From the NCBI RefSeq assembly GCF_040802235.1, contig NC_133166.1, positions 113,722,991-113,786,990 on the forward strand: a DNA stretch of 64,000 bases, read 5' to 3'. Position numbers and translations under genes: made by a program. This DNA is from Manis javanica (taxonomy: Eukaryota > Chordata > Mammalia > Pholidota > Manidae). A model generated the notes under the pieces. The model made no database searches. It worked only from the letters and a program-made list of their open reading frames with translations, and had not been told where the DNA came from. Position 1 is the stretch's first letter. The number at the start of each line of letters is the position of its first letter. Below, piece after piece: positions 34,501-46,880 of the stretch.

Positions 34501-37500
34501 GTGAAGTAGCCACAGGGACCCCTGCCCAGCCACCCCAGTGCCCCCGGCTATACTCACTGCTTAGCCCAGTCTTGTTGAGGGCGCTGCCCACACCCCAAAG
34601 AACAGCTGCTACATAGAGAATCCAGATGTGTTGCAGAACCCGAGGCGTGGGGGCCCAGAAGAAGAGGCTGAGAGTAAGCAGCAGGTGCAGTCCGGCCCCA
34701 GCCACCAGGGGCACCTGGCGCGGCAGCCACAGCCCCAGCAGGCCCAAGACTGAGGAGGCAGAGGCGCCCAGGCTGTAAGCCACGAGGAGGTGGGCCAGGC
34801 GCTCCAGCCCCACTGAGCACACACCGTAGCCCTGGAGGAACAGGGCGCATGTTGGAGGGTATCTGGCCCAGGCTCAGGCCTTCCCCACACGAGGCCTCAC
34901 TTTAGGCCACACCCTGCCCTCTTTGGGACACAGGGGGTCTAAGTCCCTCCAAGGCTCATGGAAGGTTCTAGAGGGGCAATGAGAAAATGCTTGTACAGTG
35001 TCCCCAGACACCAAAGCTGTACCTGCGCATAATCACTTTAAGGGCTTTATCCCACCTCAACCGTGTAACACTCTAGGAGTGAGCATCGTTATTACACGCA
35101 CTCCACAAATGAGGAAACTGGGGCTTACAGAGGTTAAAATTACTTTCTGTAGGTAGAGGGATAATGGGGTTAAAGAGAGGGTAGTATTTGGGACATACTT
35201 GTACATACGTATACATATATTTTAAATTTCATTTATCTGAAATTCAAATTTAACTGGACGTCCTATATTTTGTCTGGCAACCCTAGGCACGCTGTACATA
35301 CCAGGGCAAGACCAGTGCAGGCAAAGAGCACCTCAAAGCCACTGTAGATAAAGAAAGGCACGAGGTGGCGCAGGCGGAAGTCGCGGACGTGCTTGAAGGG
35401 CAGCTGGAAGATGTTGCCCCAGCCCACGCTGCGCAGGTCGATCTCCTCCGTGGGCCGGTACGCAGCGCCGCACAGGCCCAGCACCTGCCGACCGGCGCTG
35501 TGAGCGTAGGGCAGCCAGGGACGCCGGCCCTCAGCCCCGCCTCAGCCCCAGGCCCCGCCCCAAGACGCCCTTGGAGACCTTGACCCTTTCCTCAAGGCCC
35601 CGCCCCAGGCGCAATCCCTGAGATCCCGCCTCTCAGATCCTCCTCCACGCCCCTAACTTCTCTCGTTCGGCTTCCAGCACCGCCCCTGGGTTGGAGCCAC
35701 ACCTTCCGACACTCAGCCCTGGGCTCCGCCCCCAGCCCAGGTCACAGCCAATCCCCTCGCACCCTGTCTCCAGCTTGACCCCGAACCAGGCTTGGTCCCC
35801 CTCAGTCTGCAGCCATCAGCCACGTCTCCAAACCTCAGCCCCAACTCCTAGGTTCAGGCCCCCTCCCCAGCACCCAGCCCTGGCTCCCGGCTGAGACCAC
35901 ATATCCCAGCGGCACGCCTTCTCCCCGCCCCGGTCCCCCGGCATCACTGACAACGCCCGACCCCCGTCCCAGGCCGCACCAGCAGCATCGCCAGGAAGGC
36001 CACCGCCATGAGCACGCTCTCCACCACTATGAGGTTTCGACTCCGCGGTAGAGTCCGCAGAACAGTTTTGTTGAAGCCGTTGAGGATGCCTTCGCTGTTA
36101 GTACCTGAGAAGGGGCGGGTGGGGGACCCCGTGAGGGAGCAGGGCACTGTCAGCTCAACCACAGAGAAATGCAGCGAGGGATGGGAGGGCCAGAGGGGGT
36201 GGGCAAGAACAGTGCCTGCAAAGAAAGGCAGGGTCTTTGGGGAGCAGTTTGGAGGTGAGGACTCTGGGGCTGGATGTGCCCCGAAGAGAGCAGCACCTTT
36301 CCCCTTTCCTGCCTTTGTGTCCAGAAGGTTGGGGAGGAAGGAGACACCCACCTTCATTCAGTTACCCGGAATTGATTGAGCTCTGAGGGTAGGCTTGGCT
36401 CTGAGAGACATCTCATAGGCAGCCACAGCTCAGATGGCACCTCCTCCAGGCAGCCTTCCTTGATGCATTGCCCAACCCCATACCCCTAAGGATGGGTCAG
36501 ATGTCCTAACTACCTACTCCTACAGGGCCCCGTGCCTTGCCCATGAGAGCAGTGGGACACTGAGCCTTTTGAGTGAGGGCATCCTTTCTGTGTGCCCTCG
36601 ACGGCCCAGTGTCTGCTGGATGACTCAGTGGGGGAGGTGAGAAGCCCTGGGGACCCCCTCTCCAAGAGGACTAACCGCAGTTCTGCACATGGTACAGCGT
36701 ATGGTTCAGGTCATGGAGGTAGTGGTTCAGGAAGTAGATCATGGGCAGCTGGGCACATGCGAAGCTTAGCTGTGGACAGGAGGGCAATTTGGGCTAGGCC
36801 TGCACCCAGGCAGGGAGCACGGGCATGATCTGGGAGGAGTCTAGGCACAGCCTTGGGGGGTCGGGAGCCCTCCCACCTCTGGGGGCAGGTGGAGACGGGG
36901 AGTACCCAGTGCACCGAGGACAGGAGAGGGATGAGGTGTCAGTTGCTAGAGATAAGCAATCAGGGGTTGGCTCAAGAAAGGGTAGCGGGTCTAGAGGGTC
37001 CAAAGACTGTGGAATGGGCTCAAGGTATGGGTTCCAGGCCTGGAACCCCGCCCCCCCACACACACACAAGGCCCATGCGTGGCACTCACGTGGAAGAAGC
37101 TATAGAAGATGGCTTGGAAGACCAGGAGATAGGGTGCATGGGAGCCCCGGGGTGGGCGCTGCTGGGGGCCCTGCTCATCCTGCGCCTTGTAGTGGGAGTA
37201 CTCATAGTACTTCTGGGCCATCCTGGACCACAAAGGAGAGAAGACTCCCCATTCTGACCTCTGCCAGACACCTCTGCTTCCTGCACCCAGGGCTGCGGGC
37301 TGGCCAGCCTGTCTCACAGATGCAGAAACTGAGGCCCAGAGGGCAAGAGGGACTGGCTCAAGGTCCCCCTGGCCAAGGTCAGCAATGCAGCAGAGACTCT
37401 GCCAGGTCTCTAGCCCCCTGCCCTGCTGTCCACCAGGCTTACCTAGTGATGTAGTTGCCCATGGAAGCCCAAAGAGGCACAATGGCCATGCCCAGGGCCA

Positions 37501-40500
37501 CGGCTGAGGGCACAAGTGTGTAGTAACGTTCCCAATAGTTGGTGGAGACGAAGAGGGCATAGGTGCCCACGGCCAGGAACATCATCCACTTGGTACCAAA
37601 AAACCTGTGGGCAATGGGAGGGCTGCTGGTACCATGGGCCTACCCGGACTCCCATGGCCTGAAACCAGAGTGGCCCCAACTCCTAGCTCACGAGGCTGTG
37701 GGAGTAGGGAGTCCCCCGGCCCTGGAGTCAGGGGCCCTAACATGGAATCTCAGAGATACGGACTGCTGGTGGTCTCAGGCCAACCACTGCATCCACACAC
37801 TTCAGCTTTCACAGCTGTGGTGCGGGCACAGAGCAACCCATGAGCCTCTCGTGGCCACTGCAAGGGTGGGCAGAGATAAGGGGAGGGAGAGAGTCATGAG
37901 TCAGGGGCCCATGGGCGCACCCAGCTCTTATTCCTGCTCTGGCCTGGCTCCCAACCCCCTTCCCTCCCCGAGCTCATGTGCTGCGACTGCAGGGCCAAGG
38001 GACATGACCCGAGTTGGGCCCCCTCCTGGCCAGAGGCACAGCCGGCACCCTGCCTCTCTCTCTCCCTGAGTTTCCTGCTCACTGGCTCCGAGGACAGCAG
38101 GCTTGCTGGCTCTGGGAAAATGTCACAGTGTTCAAACGGACAGAAAAAGGGCCCATTCAGAGCATGGAGGCTGGTCAGCCTAAAGGCACTTCTGGAATTT
38201 TTGGGGTTTTTTGAGTATTTGTGTTAATTTACTCCTTTCTTTGTCTCGGTTTCAGGAAGCTCAAAGCCAAATGACCCTAGTTCTTTGATACAATTACTCT
38301 TTTCTATTGCAGGCTCCGGGTTCTTTTATTATCCTTATTTTGCCATATAATACATAGATAGGCAGCCCCCTCCAATCTATTTGGGGAAGGATAGGCCACA
38401 AAAAATACACTGTACATTTTGATGGAGTAAAACAGCAAATATAAAAGTACTGGACTCAGTGCTGGTGAGGCTATGGTTTCAAAATGACACACGCAGCTCA
38501 GGTCATGCAGACTGGCATAGCCCTTTGGGAAATCACAGGGGTCAAGCATGGGGGCTTGAAGCCACTTTGCCAGATTCAAACCTGCAGTCTGTCAGCTGCT
38601 GCCAGGGACCCTTGTAAAAACTCTCGGTTTCTCTGTGTCTAGGATTAGAGTGCTTACCTGGACTGCAGGGACTGAGATAACTCTTGTATACTGCCCAGCA
38701 CAAAGGAAGCGAAATAAGAGTTCGCTGTTATTATTCATAGTGATAGGTTTCAAGAGCCAGAAAGCCTTTCACATGCCTCTGACCTAGTAAGGGCACTGCT
38801 GGGAAATTATCCGAGGAATTTTTTTTTCTTTTTTAAGAAGAAACCAGCTATAAGCACAAAGTGAGCATGTAAGAAAGGAGAGGGAGCTGTCATGCCCAAC
38901 TCTGAGCCATAGCTCGGTGCCCCCCTCTGCAGAAGATGCTACCATCACAGAGTCCTCACCTTGAAGATTGGAGCAGGCCAAGTTGTGTGCAGGGAAAAGA
39001 AAGGAAGTAAAAGCCAGCACTGCACACACACTCTGGTGACGAGGCCATAAACATCAGCCACGTATGCTGGGGGACAACCAAGTTCGCTGACTTACTGCAG
39101 GGCTTAGGAAGGATTTTCTCTTGTCTGATTTCAGTTATTATTCTAATGCTATTTGTATAATTGGGGAAAAGGGGTTTGGGGGCTTTTTTATTTTTTTGAG
39201 ATAGGGGAACTGAAAGCCATCCACTTTGTGCCCTGGGTCCCATCTGAGCAGAGACCTACCACCTGGTGGGGAGTTCTGCCCTACAGGGAAGCTGGGCAAG
39301 ATGCCTCCAAGGCCCATGTCTAGTGCAGACCCTCCAGGGCACCTGCTCAGCTGTGCCTTTGCAGTGAGAAATGTCCCTTAACACTGGCCGCAGCTGACTG
39401 GGCCAAGGGTGGGTGCCTGAGCCTTACTGGCTGAGCAGACTCCAGATATTCCGCAGCCCTAACCCCAGAAAGTCACTGTGGCTCCAGGTCACAGAGGAGG
39501 CCAAGGGTAGGAGCCTGAGTGGATTTCTGTTACTTGAAACCCACTGTGCCCTAGGACACAGCTCTTGTTTTCTTCCCCAAACCCAGTTCCACCCCTTCTT
39601 GCTCACCCCTTGGGGTCGGGGAACAGAGCCTCTCCCCAACTCCCTACTCTCCAAGAACACAGGGCAGCCAGAGACCCCATATTCCAGCAGCCTTTGCACC
39701 CTTTCAAGATCACGGTGGCAGCCGAGCCCTCATGGGACAGCAGTGCCACACCTGATGAGCACGGGTGTGTAGAGCAGGGCCGCAATGGGCGTCACGTTGA
39801 TGCCCATCAGCATCTTCTTGTCGATGTCGGGCAGCCCCATGTTGCCGTACTTCACCTCGCGGTAGGTCTCATCATAGTGCAGGATCAGCTGCATCTGCAG
39901 GAGGCCTGGGGACAGGGAGCAGCCTGGAGGGGGCAGCCTGGCTCTGGGGGCAATCAAGCACAGGCGGGAAGGCGACGCTGGAATTAGCGCCAGTCCCAGA
40001 GGGGTCCCCGATACCAACGCCCGTGAGGGCGGAAAGGGACGCCAGGATGAGCCGAGAGTCCCGCCGGCCAGCGGCAGCCCCAGCGACCTGACTCCGGAAG
40101 CCCTCGCCGCGCCCCCCATCGCTCGGTCTGTCTCTGGGTTCCAGCGCTCCTGATCCCAAAGCCGGCGGACCTACCCAGGGCGCCCAGCCCCTGCCCGCAC
40201 CCCCAGGAAAGCGGTGGTGGGGCCTGGGGACCCTGCGCGGTCTGATCCCACCGGGGGAGGGGGCCTGGGGGCGGAGGGCGCAGCTACGGCTGCGAGGGCG
40301 GCCGGCGGGGAAGTGAAAGAGGAAGGCAGGCCGCGGGCCCCTAAGTTTCTCTTTCCTGGAGGGGCCTGGGAGGGGGCGGGGCGGCCCAGGGGGCAGCGCC
40401 CCTGGCCGGCGGGCAGCGCGTACCCAGGTAGACGCCGTAGGTGAGCGTGCCGCCCGCGCTGGCCGCCAGCACGTTCCTGAGCACCCCGAGGCGCTTGCGG

Positions 40501-40768
40501 CGGTAGTAGCGGCGCTCCTCCTCCTCCTCGTTGTAGTTGGGGTACGCGCCCACCAGCTCGTCCAGCTGCGGGGCACGCACAGCGCTCGCAGCCGGCTGGG
40601 GCGCCCAGGCCCCGCGCCCGCCCCGGGGAGACCGGCGTCCCCGCGCCCCGCTCGGCCCCCGTCCCCGCTCACCGGGGCCTCGGGCCCGTCGGGGACGCAG
40701 CACCCGTCCTCGTCGCCCTGCGGCCCCGCGGCCCCCGCCACCGGGTAGAGCGGCGGCTCCGCCTCCAT
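31529..40768 (-). CDS. UNC93B1: UNC93B1, Toll-like receptor trafficking chaperone
   Basis: Multi-pass ER membrane protein that escorts TLR3, 7, 8 and 9 to endolysosomes. Coding exons: 40768-40673, 40565-40424, 39905-39752, 37604-37443, 37222-37090, 36769-36676, 36104-35980, 35484-35302, 34831-34558, 32734-32616, 31852-31529. All borders are GT/AG, phases close, and the total is 601 aa (human 597). The acidic cytosolic N-terminus (MEAEPPLYP..., NEEEEERRYY) is followed by the hydrophobic segments expected for 12 passes. Glycosylation sequons fall at N251 (NHT) and N272 (NKT), as in human. His412, the residue mutated in the mouse 3d allele, is kept in AGLHLLL. The tail has the YRYL sorting motif at 539-542, then an acidic NSDESDAEG segment, and ends GDGPEEQ. 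The C-terminal exon carries a few extra Gly/Pro residues relative to human. Confidence 0.97.
32035..32140 (+). repeat. MIR fragment in UNC93B1 intron 10
   Basis: 'cagggcctcagtttccctaactgtaataataaccctttgcctcatgggg' is a typical MIR core and 3' half. Confidence 0.65.
33190..33400 (+). repeat. MIR SINE in UNC93B1 intron 9
   Basis: 'gacaggagtcaggagactcagattctactctc', 'ggttaatttcccagagcc', 'ccacctgtaaaatgagatg' and 'gtacagcacatggc' occur in MIR order. Confidence 0.75.
35028..35165 (-). repeat. MIR SINE, reverse orientation, in UNC93B1 intron 8
   Basis: 'gggctttatcccacctcaaccgtgtaac', 'gtgagcatcgttattac' and 'acaaatgaggaaactggggcttacagaggttaaa' match the complement of the MIR consensus. Confidence 0.8.
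37310..37400 (-). repeat. MIR fragment, reverse orientation, in UNC93B1 intron 4
   Basis: 'tctcacagatgcagaaactgaggcccagagggcaagagggactggctcaaggtc' matches the complement of the MIR core. Confidence 0.65.
37705..37840 (+). repeat. MIR fragment in UNC93B1 intron 3
   Basis: 'ccctggagtcaggggccctaacatggaatctcag' and the following decayed core resemble the 5' half of MIR. Confidence 0.5.
38545..38735 (+). repeat. MIR-like fragment in UNC93B1 intron 3
   Basis: 'gccagattcaaacctgcagtctgtcagctgctgcc', 'tctcggtttctctgtgtc' and 'actgcccagcacaaaggaagc' follow MIR order with high divergence. Confidence 0.45.
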
Positions 40769-40960
40769 GGCCCGAGCCCGCCAGAGACTCACGGCGGCCC
40801 CGGGTGACGAGCCGCGACCCGGGAACTTCCTCCCGAGTCCGGGATCAGCCCCCGCCCGCCCCCAGGCCACCTCCCCCGGGAGGCGTGTCCTGCGCGGGGG
40901 GTGGGGGCGCCCGTGTGTCGCGTCCGGCCAGGACTCGGTCTCAGGGCGAGGGGACGCGAG
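40150..40960 (-). promoter_or_regulatory. UNC93B1: CpG-island promoter of UNC93B1
   Basis: Dense CpG DNA spans coding exons 1-2 and the upstream flank. About 65 bases upstream of the start codon the minus strand reads GGAGGAAGTTCCCGG, containing a GAGGAAGT ETS/PU.1-type core. This is plausible for a gene active in myeloid and dendritic cells. There is no TATA box near the start. Confidence 0.6.
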
Positions 40961-41519
40961 CTGGAGTCCCCGCTCAGCCACTTCCTGGCTTTGCGACTTT
41001 GGGAATTAGCTCCACTTCTCTGTGCCTCATTTTCCGGTAATAGGGGAACATTCAGCACCTCTTCACTTCCTAGAGTCATTGACGGATTACTGAGTGAATA
41101 CAGACCTGGTATAAGCTCCGCTCAGTGTTACCCCTGTCATCCCCAGCCCCGCCTCCAGGCCCCATTTGCGGTGTCTGCGGGTCAGCAAAGAGCCCGGCAG
41201 CAGCCCAGAGGACCCCCACCACGGGGCTCGGCGCCGTGCCCACCTCCCACGCACCCTTCAGCTTCAGTTCTGGCATCTGCAAGTGGGGGCTCTGGCAGGG
41301 CCACTGGGAGGCTGAGATTGTGGTGGCCGCTGGACCACGGCAAGGCGACCCCTTCACCAGCCTGTGGGAGAGTCCAGAGCCTCGTCCCCACGGGGCATCG
41401 GGTCCTGGGCTGCAAGGGTCGCCCATGCAGCTCCCGTCTCGCTGGAGCTGGCACCTTAGCGCACTGGCTGTCGCCCTGGTTAGAGACACCTGGGGAGCTT
41501 TCAGAACATACGGTTCCTG
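40961..41519. other. UNC93B1 upstream flank
   Basis: 'cagccacttcctggctttgcgactttgggaattagctccacttctctgtgcctcattttccggtaatagggg' near 40975-41045 is a MIR core. The rest is unassigned. Confidence 0.5.
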
Positions 41520-42870
41520 GGACAGTCTCTTCAGCAGATGGTGTTGGGAAAGCTGGATACCACGTGCAGAAAAATGAAACTGGACCCCTGTGCCACACCA
41601 CTCACAAAACATAACTCAAAATGGATCACATTTTCAAACGTAAGATCGGATACCATAAAATCTTAGAAGAAAACACAGGGAGAAAGTTTCTTGACATTGG
41701 TCTTGGCAATGATTTTTTGGATATGATACCAAAAGTACAAACAGCACAAGAAAAAAATCAACAAGTGAGACTTCATCAAACGTAAAAGCCTTTGCACAGT
41801 AAAAGAAAATAAAAAGGCAATTTATGGAATGGGAGAGAACATTTACAAACCATTTATCATACAAGGGGTTAATACCCAAATTTTATAAAGAAATCATACA
41901 ACTCAATAACAAAAAAAATCTGATTTTAAAATAAGTAGAGGAAATAGACATTTTTTTCCCAGAGAAGATATCCAAATGGCTGACAGACACATGAAAAGTG
42001 CTTCACGTCACTAATCAGGGAAATGCAAATCAGAACCACACTTGTCAGAATGGCTATCATCACAAAGACGAGGGGTAATAAGCATTGGCAAGGTTGTAGA
42101 GAAAAGGGAACCCTTGTGCGCTGCTGGGATTGTAAACTAGTCCAGCCATTTTGGAGAGCAGTGAGAAGTTTCCTCAAAAAAAAAAAAAAAAATAGAACTA
42201 CCATACGATCCAGCAATCCCACCTCTGGGTATATATCCAAAAGAAATAAAAACAGGTTACTGAAGAGATATATACACTCTCACATTTATTGCTGCATTCA
42301 CAATGGCCAAGATATGGAAACAACCTAAGTGTCCCTCCACAGAGGAATGGATAAAGATGTGATATATATGCAATGAAACACTATCAGCCATGAGAAACAG
42401 GAAATCCTACCATTGCAACCACATGAATAAACCTCGAGGACAGTACACCAAGTAAACTAAGTTAAAGACAAATATGGCAAGATGTTCTTTATATGTGGAT
42501 TCTAAAAAAAACAACCAAGAGTGGAATGGTGGTCAGCAAAAGTTGGGGAGTGGGTGAATGGGAGGCTTGTTGTATAAGGGTACATACTTGCAGCTAGAGT
42601 CCTGGAGACCTAACACACAGTGCAGAGATTACAGACAATGAAATTGTATAATAAACATTAAGCTTGCTAATAAACTAGATAGATCTCAGTTGTTCCCACC
42701 ACTAGAAGAAATGATAATTATGTGACATGATGGAGATATTAGCTAGCATATTAGCTAAAGCTACAGTGGCAATAATATTGCAGCATAAATGTATCAGATC
42801 AGCTTGTTGCACACCTCAGACTTACACAATGTCAGGTGTCAATTATATCTCCATTAAAAAAAACCCAGTT
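41520..42870 (+). repeat. 5'-truncated L1 LINE, end of ORF2 plus 3' UTR
   Basis: The start 'cagtctcttcagcagatggtgttgggaaagctgg' and 'aaaatgaaactggacccctg' mark the C-terminal part of L1 ORF2. 'gggaaatgcaaatcagaaccacac', 'cagcaatcccacctctgggtatatatccaaaagaaat' and 'caatggccaagatatggaaac' continue it, and the 3' UTR closes with 'caattatatctccattaaaaaaaa'. The frame is interrupted, so the copy is dead. It is less diverged than the copy near 20 kb. Confidence 0.93.
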
Positions 42871-44835
42871 CTCCTCCCTCCTCCCACTTCACTCCTCCTG
42901 CTGCTCCAGGAGAATGTTCTTCCCACTCTCAGCTCTCAGGATAAGAAACCATCCCTGTCAAGGGTCACAACCCCCAGCCCTGACTGCTTCCCTTCGGGTT
43001 TTCTGGGGTTTGATTGTCCATGACCCCCACACCCTGGCAATTGCTCACATGTTCCCTTTATGCAGAGGATTGTGTCAGGCACTAAGTAGGTGCTCAATAA
43101 ATGTGAGTGGACAGATGGACAAGTGAACGGATGGCAAATACCACTCCAGAAGGGCTGCTGGGAAGGGGGACAGCTGGGGGCGTGGAGGGCGTGGTTTCCA
43201 GGGGCTCCAGGCTGTGAGGTGAGGAGCTTTCTCCAGACCACACCTGGGTACTGATAGTGGGGAAGCGGACTGGGGAGCCATGCCAGGGGTGCCTCCAAGT
43301 GGGAGACATGGAGAGGGCAGGAGAGAGGGCAGGGCCTGAGGTCTGGGGCAAGGAAGGGGCGGGAGAGTGGGGGCGCATGGGTGCCAGGTGACATCAGAGA
43401 ATGGACGCCGGCTTCGTTACCTGGGGTGACAACAGAGTCCAGAGGGTGGCTGCGTCTCTGGGTGGGGAGGGATGAGGAGGTCCAGAAGGTCATGGGGCTG
43501 TCAGTGGACGTGGGTGCCCTTGGGAGGATCTAGTCCTGTAGAACTCAGCGGGCAGCAGGAGACATGGCCCTGGGGTGGGGCAGACATGACCACCTGAGGT
43601 AGGAGGAGTGACCTCAGGGGCGGGGTCAGCAGGGCAGGGGTGGGAGGCAGTGGCCGGAGCACTGCGGGTAAGTGAGGAGGACACCAGCCCCAAGCCCCTG
43701 CCCCTTCCATGAGCGCGCTGCTAGAATCAGAGTGTAAGGGGGCCCGCGGGCCTGGGTGGAGACCGGCACCTGCCCCCTCTCTGCTCTGGGCTGCCAGGGG
43801 AGAAAGGAAGAACTCAACCTGTGTGCCTGGCTGGCAGCCGCAGCTCCTCGGATCCTCTGATGGGAGCCCAGGACCAGCCAGGGAGGGCCAGGCTGGGGAA
43901 GGGTCCTCTTGGTGTGAGTGAGGCGGGATACCCAAGATGCCCCTCAACTGGGCGCCTGGCCTCCCATGGGCATTGAGTGGGAAGCCCCTCACCTGGCCTT
44001 GTGCACACCCCAATATTTCCTCACCTGCAAAATAGGAGTAAGCAGAAAAGGACCCACACCAACTGAAATCAGGATGGACGGGGCAAGGGGGACAGAAGCT
44101 CTCAGGGGCCAAAGCAGTGCTCGAGGCGAGAGAGGAGATGCCCCAGGCTGAACAGTCAGTGGAGAAAGCTCCTTACCTCATCAGAAAGAGGACAGCCCAC
44201 AGAAGTCTTATAAAGGAGGGGAGGGAAGATGGGGTAGTTGGAGGGAAGCTGGGAGCTCTGGGGTGCAGCCTCCTGAAGCTGAAGCCTGACAGCCCACAGT
44301 CCGGGGAGAGGCGGGGTCACTGCTAGGCGCCACCGGGCAGGGAGGGAAGCTCTCAGACTCAGTGGGTGCATTTCAAGCTCGCAGGGTTTTTCCACACCCT
44401 GTGTGGGTGTGTGTCGTCCGAGGAAGGTTAAAGTCTCCGGGTGGGCTTGTCTGCTCTCACGCGGGGTGGCGGGGGGGGCAGGCTTGTTGAACAGTGGATG
44501 TCTTGGGCAGACTCAGGGCCCATTCATTTTGTGTCTCCCACCGGAAGGGACCCACCAGACGAAACCAAGTGGACTGTGTTTTAAGAAACAGCCAGACGCA
44601 AAGAGAAGGTGAGAGAGGAGCAGGAACTTTGTTCCAGGGAGTGGTGTCCCTGCATAAGGAGGACACCAGTACCACTGTGTCCCCAGAACGTCCCCCAAGC
44701 TGACCCCTACCAGCATGCCAGCCTGTTCTCACTCAAAAGCGCAGAAGCTGCTTCTGAATTGCTGCCTCCCATGATACCGCATGCTTCCTCTAAGGGGTGG
44801 GGAGGTGGGAGAGAGGTGACAGGGGTAAAGCGGCA
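42871..44835. other. Unassigned DNA between two L1 remnants
   Basis: About 43070-43105 ('gtcaggcactaagtaggtgctcaataaatg') is a MIR or L2 tail. The GA-rich stretch to about 43640 may be further L2 decay. No gene was recognised. Confidence 0.45.
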
Positions 44836-44839
44836 CAAA

Positions 44840-45022
44840 CTTCCAATGCAGAATAAATAAGCCACAGGGATGAAAGGTACAGGGGATACAGTCAATATGA
44901 TCATAATAACTGCGCGGACAGACGTCAACGCACATAGCTGTCAGATCCCTGTGCTGCGCACCTGAAACTAATATAATACTGTATATCAACTATACTTCAA
45001 TAAAATAAATAGATAAAATAGA
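44840..45022 (+). repeat. L1 LINE 3' end
   Basis: 'gggatacagtcaatatgatcataataactg' and 'cacctgaaactaatataatactgtatatcaactatacttcaataaaataaatag' are the 3' UTR end and A-rich tail of an L1 subfamily I associate with laurasiatherian mammals. Only the last 180 bases or so are present. Confidence 0.8.
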
Positions 45023-46380
45023 TTGCTTTATTAAAGCTTTATTTGGCTGCTTTATTTATTACCAAAAAAGATTGCTTTATTAAAATTGGTTGATTTCACA
45101 TTTGTAGGGAGTCCTGGAAACTTGTTTCAAGACCTGATATTATGGTGCCCAGGGGCTAATGATGTTATTCTAACCTTATAAAAAGGAAATATATTTACGT
45201 CTAAATGTCACAAAAAGTCAATTCATTTTTTTTTTCAGACACCAATGCAAAGAACACAAATACAAACGTGCCAGGTCGAGTAAGGAGTACTTTCAGTGCG
45301 GTAGGGTTCCCACAGAGTGAAACCAGGTGCATTTGGGAAACCGGCACTTTCAGCCCCAGGGCTCCCAAAATCTGCTGATGCTCAGTAACTCTGACAATCA
45401 GCTAGAAAAAACATCTCACGATCTGTCTGGACTTGGGGTTTGGATGTGACCTCAGGCAAAGTGCTCTTGGAGTCCAGAGCTTTCACGTACTTGAACAACA
45501 GGCTCCCTGATTAGATGGACCAGTGAGGGGATGTGGTGGAAGTCTGGGGGGAGAAGGAAAGCCAGGGCATTGTGCCCCAGGAGGCGTGTGGGCCGCCCCT
45601 GGGCTCCTCCAGGGTCTCTGTGCTCACAGAGCGGTCCCACTGCGGTCTAACGTCCCTGGCCACCCTGACGCTCTGGGGCCTGATAACACCACTTCCCGTT
45701 GACACTCCAGCCTGGGAGTGCCTCTGAGGAGACCCACATAAACACAACAGTTGTGGCCTTCAGGGCCTGCACACCCTCCCACCCCTCTACAGGCTGCAGG
45801 CACCCCCTGCCACAGCCGCAAGAAGGAGCAGCCCCGTGCCCTGTCACCATTTTTCAAATGGTTTTCTCTATAATAAGTTTTGTTTTTTGTTCTATGAAAA
45901 TAAAAGATGTCCTTACAAAAAAGCAAATACGAGAGAAAAATATTGCTCCCAGTTTGAACACCCTGAAAGAGACCTAAGATGTTGGGGAGCAAGAAAAGTG
46001 TGTTACCCCTGAATTGCATCCAAACAGGGCGAGCTGACTCACTGCTCACTCACCTAACACCACTGCCCTGGTATTGAGCCGAATCTTTAGCTCTTTTTTA
46101 AGATAAAAGCCATGGGGATGATGATTCTCACAGACTACTGGGAGGTCCCAGAGCTGAGACGGGCCAAGGACCCTGCCCAGTACCAGACAAGCCAATGCCC
46201 AGGGGGCAGTGGCTGCTGCTTTCAGACCTGAGGGCCCTGGGGTGGGGTGACCCACAGGCTCAGGGCACCCTGTAAATGCTGTGGCCGGAAGTCAGGCCTG
46301 GCTGGGCTGGAACCCCCCACACCCAGCGGCCCTCTCGCTGGGCACCTGGCCCGGCACTGCGCCTCTTCCAGCCAGACATC
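45023..46380. other. Unassigned, partly AT-rich DNA
   Basis: AT-rich stretches at 45030-45250 and 45840-45960 look like old repeat debris that I cannot assign. No gene was recognised. Confidence 0.4.
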
Positions 46381-46384
46381 TCAT

Positions 46385-46500
46385 CTGTAAAGCCCAGACC
46401 GTCACGTCTGAGAAGTACATGAGACTTTGTGTGAAGGGCTCGGCACAATGCTCAGCACACAGTAGGTGCTTAGTAAAGGTTTGCTGAGCAAGTAAATGAG
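46385..46500 (+). repeat. MIR 3' fragment
   Basis: 'catctgtaaagcccagaccg', 'gaagggctcggcacaatgctcagcacacagtaggtgcttagtaaa' matches the MIR 3' half. Confidence 0.7.
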
Positions 46501-46725
46501 TGAGTGCCAACTGTGTCCAGGGCACAGCACCCCAGTGGCTTCTGACTTTGCACCCTGGTATGGGTCCAGCTGGCCTCTAGTGGATGCTGCTGGGCAGAGG
46601 GGACACTGCAAGGGTGGTTCCCTCCTCCAGGCAGGGAGATGGAAGGAAGGCAGGGGAAGGGCTTCAGGGATAAGGCCTGGGGTGGCCCTCCCTCCGGAGG
46701 CTGGGAAAGGGTCAGGAAGACATCC

Positions 46726-46880
46726 ACACCTACTGAGTACCTGCTGCATACCAGGTGCTTTCCAGATATGCTCTGGTTTCACTCTGGCAGCAGCTCTCAT
46801 TTCAGGGGAGGAAATGAAGGCCCAGAGAGGGGCTGTGACTTGCTCAAGGTCACTTAGCAGGTGGGCTGGGAAGCCACGTC
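46726..46880 (-). repeat. MIR SINE, reverse orientation
   Basis: 'acctactgagtacctgctgcataccaggtgctttccagatatg', 'gaggaaatgaaggcccagagaggggctgtgacttgctcaaggtcac' matches the complement of MIR. Confidence 0.8.

Noticed and set aside
39872-40981. 369-codon minus-strand open frame over the UNC93B1 5' end
   Set aside because: It reads through UNC93B1 exons 1-3 and introns in GC-rich DNA. The spliced UNC93B1 frame explains the coding parts.
41634-42240. Short open frames with reverse-transcriptase-like texture near 42 kb
   Set aside because: They are decayed parts of an L1 ORF2 end and its antisense, not a separate gene.
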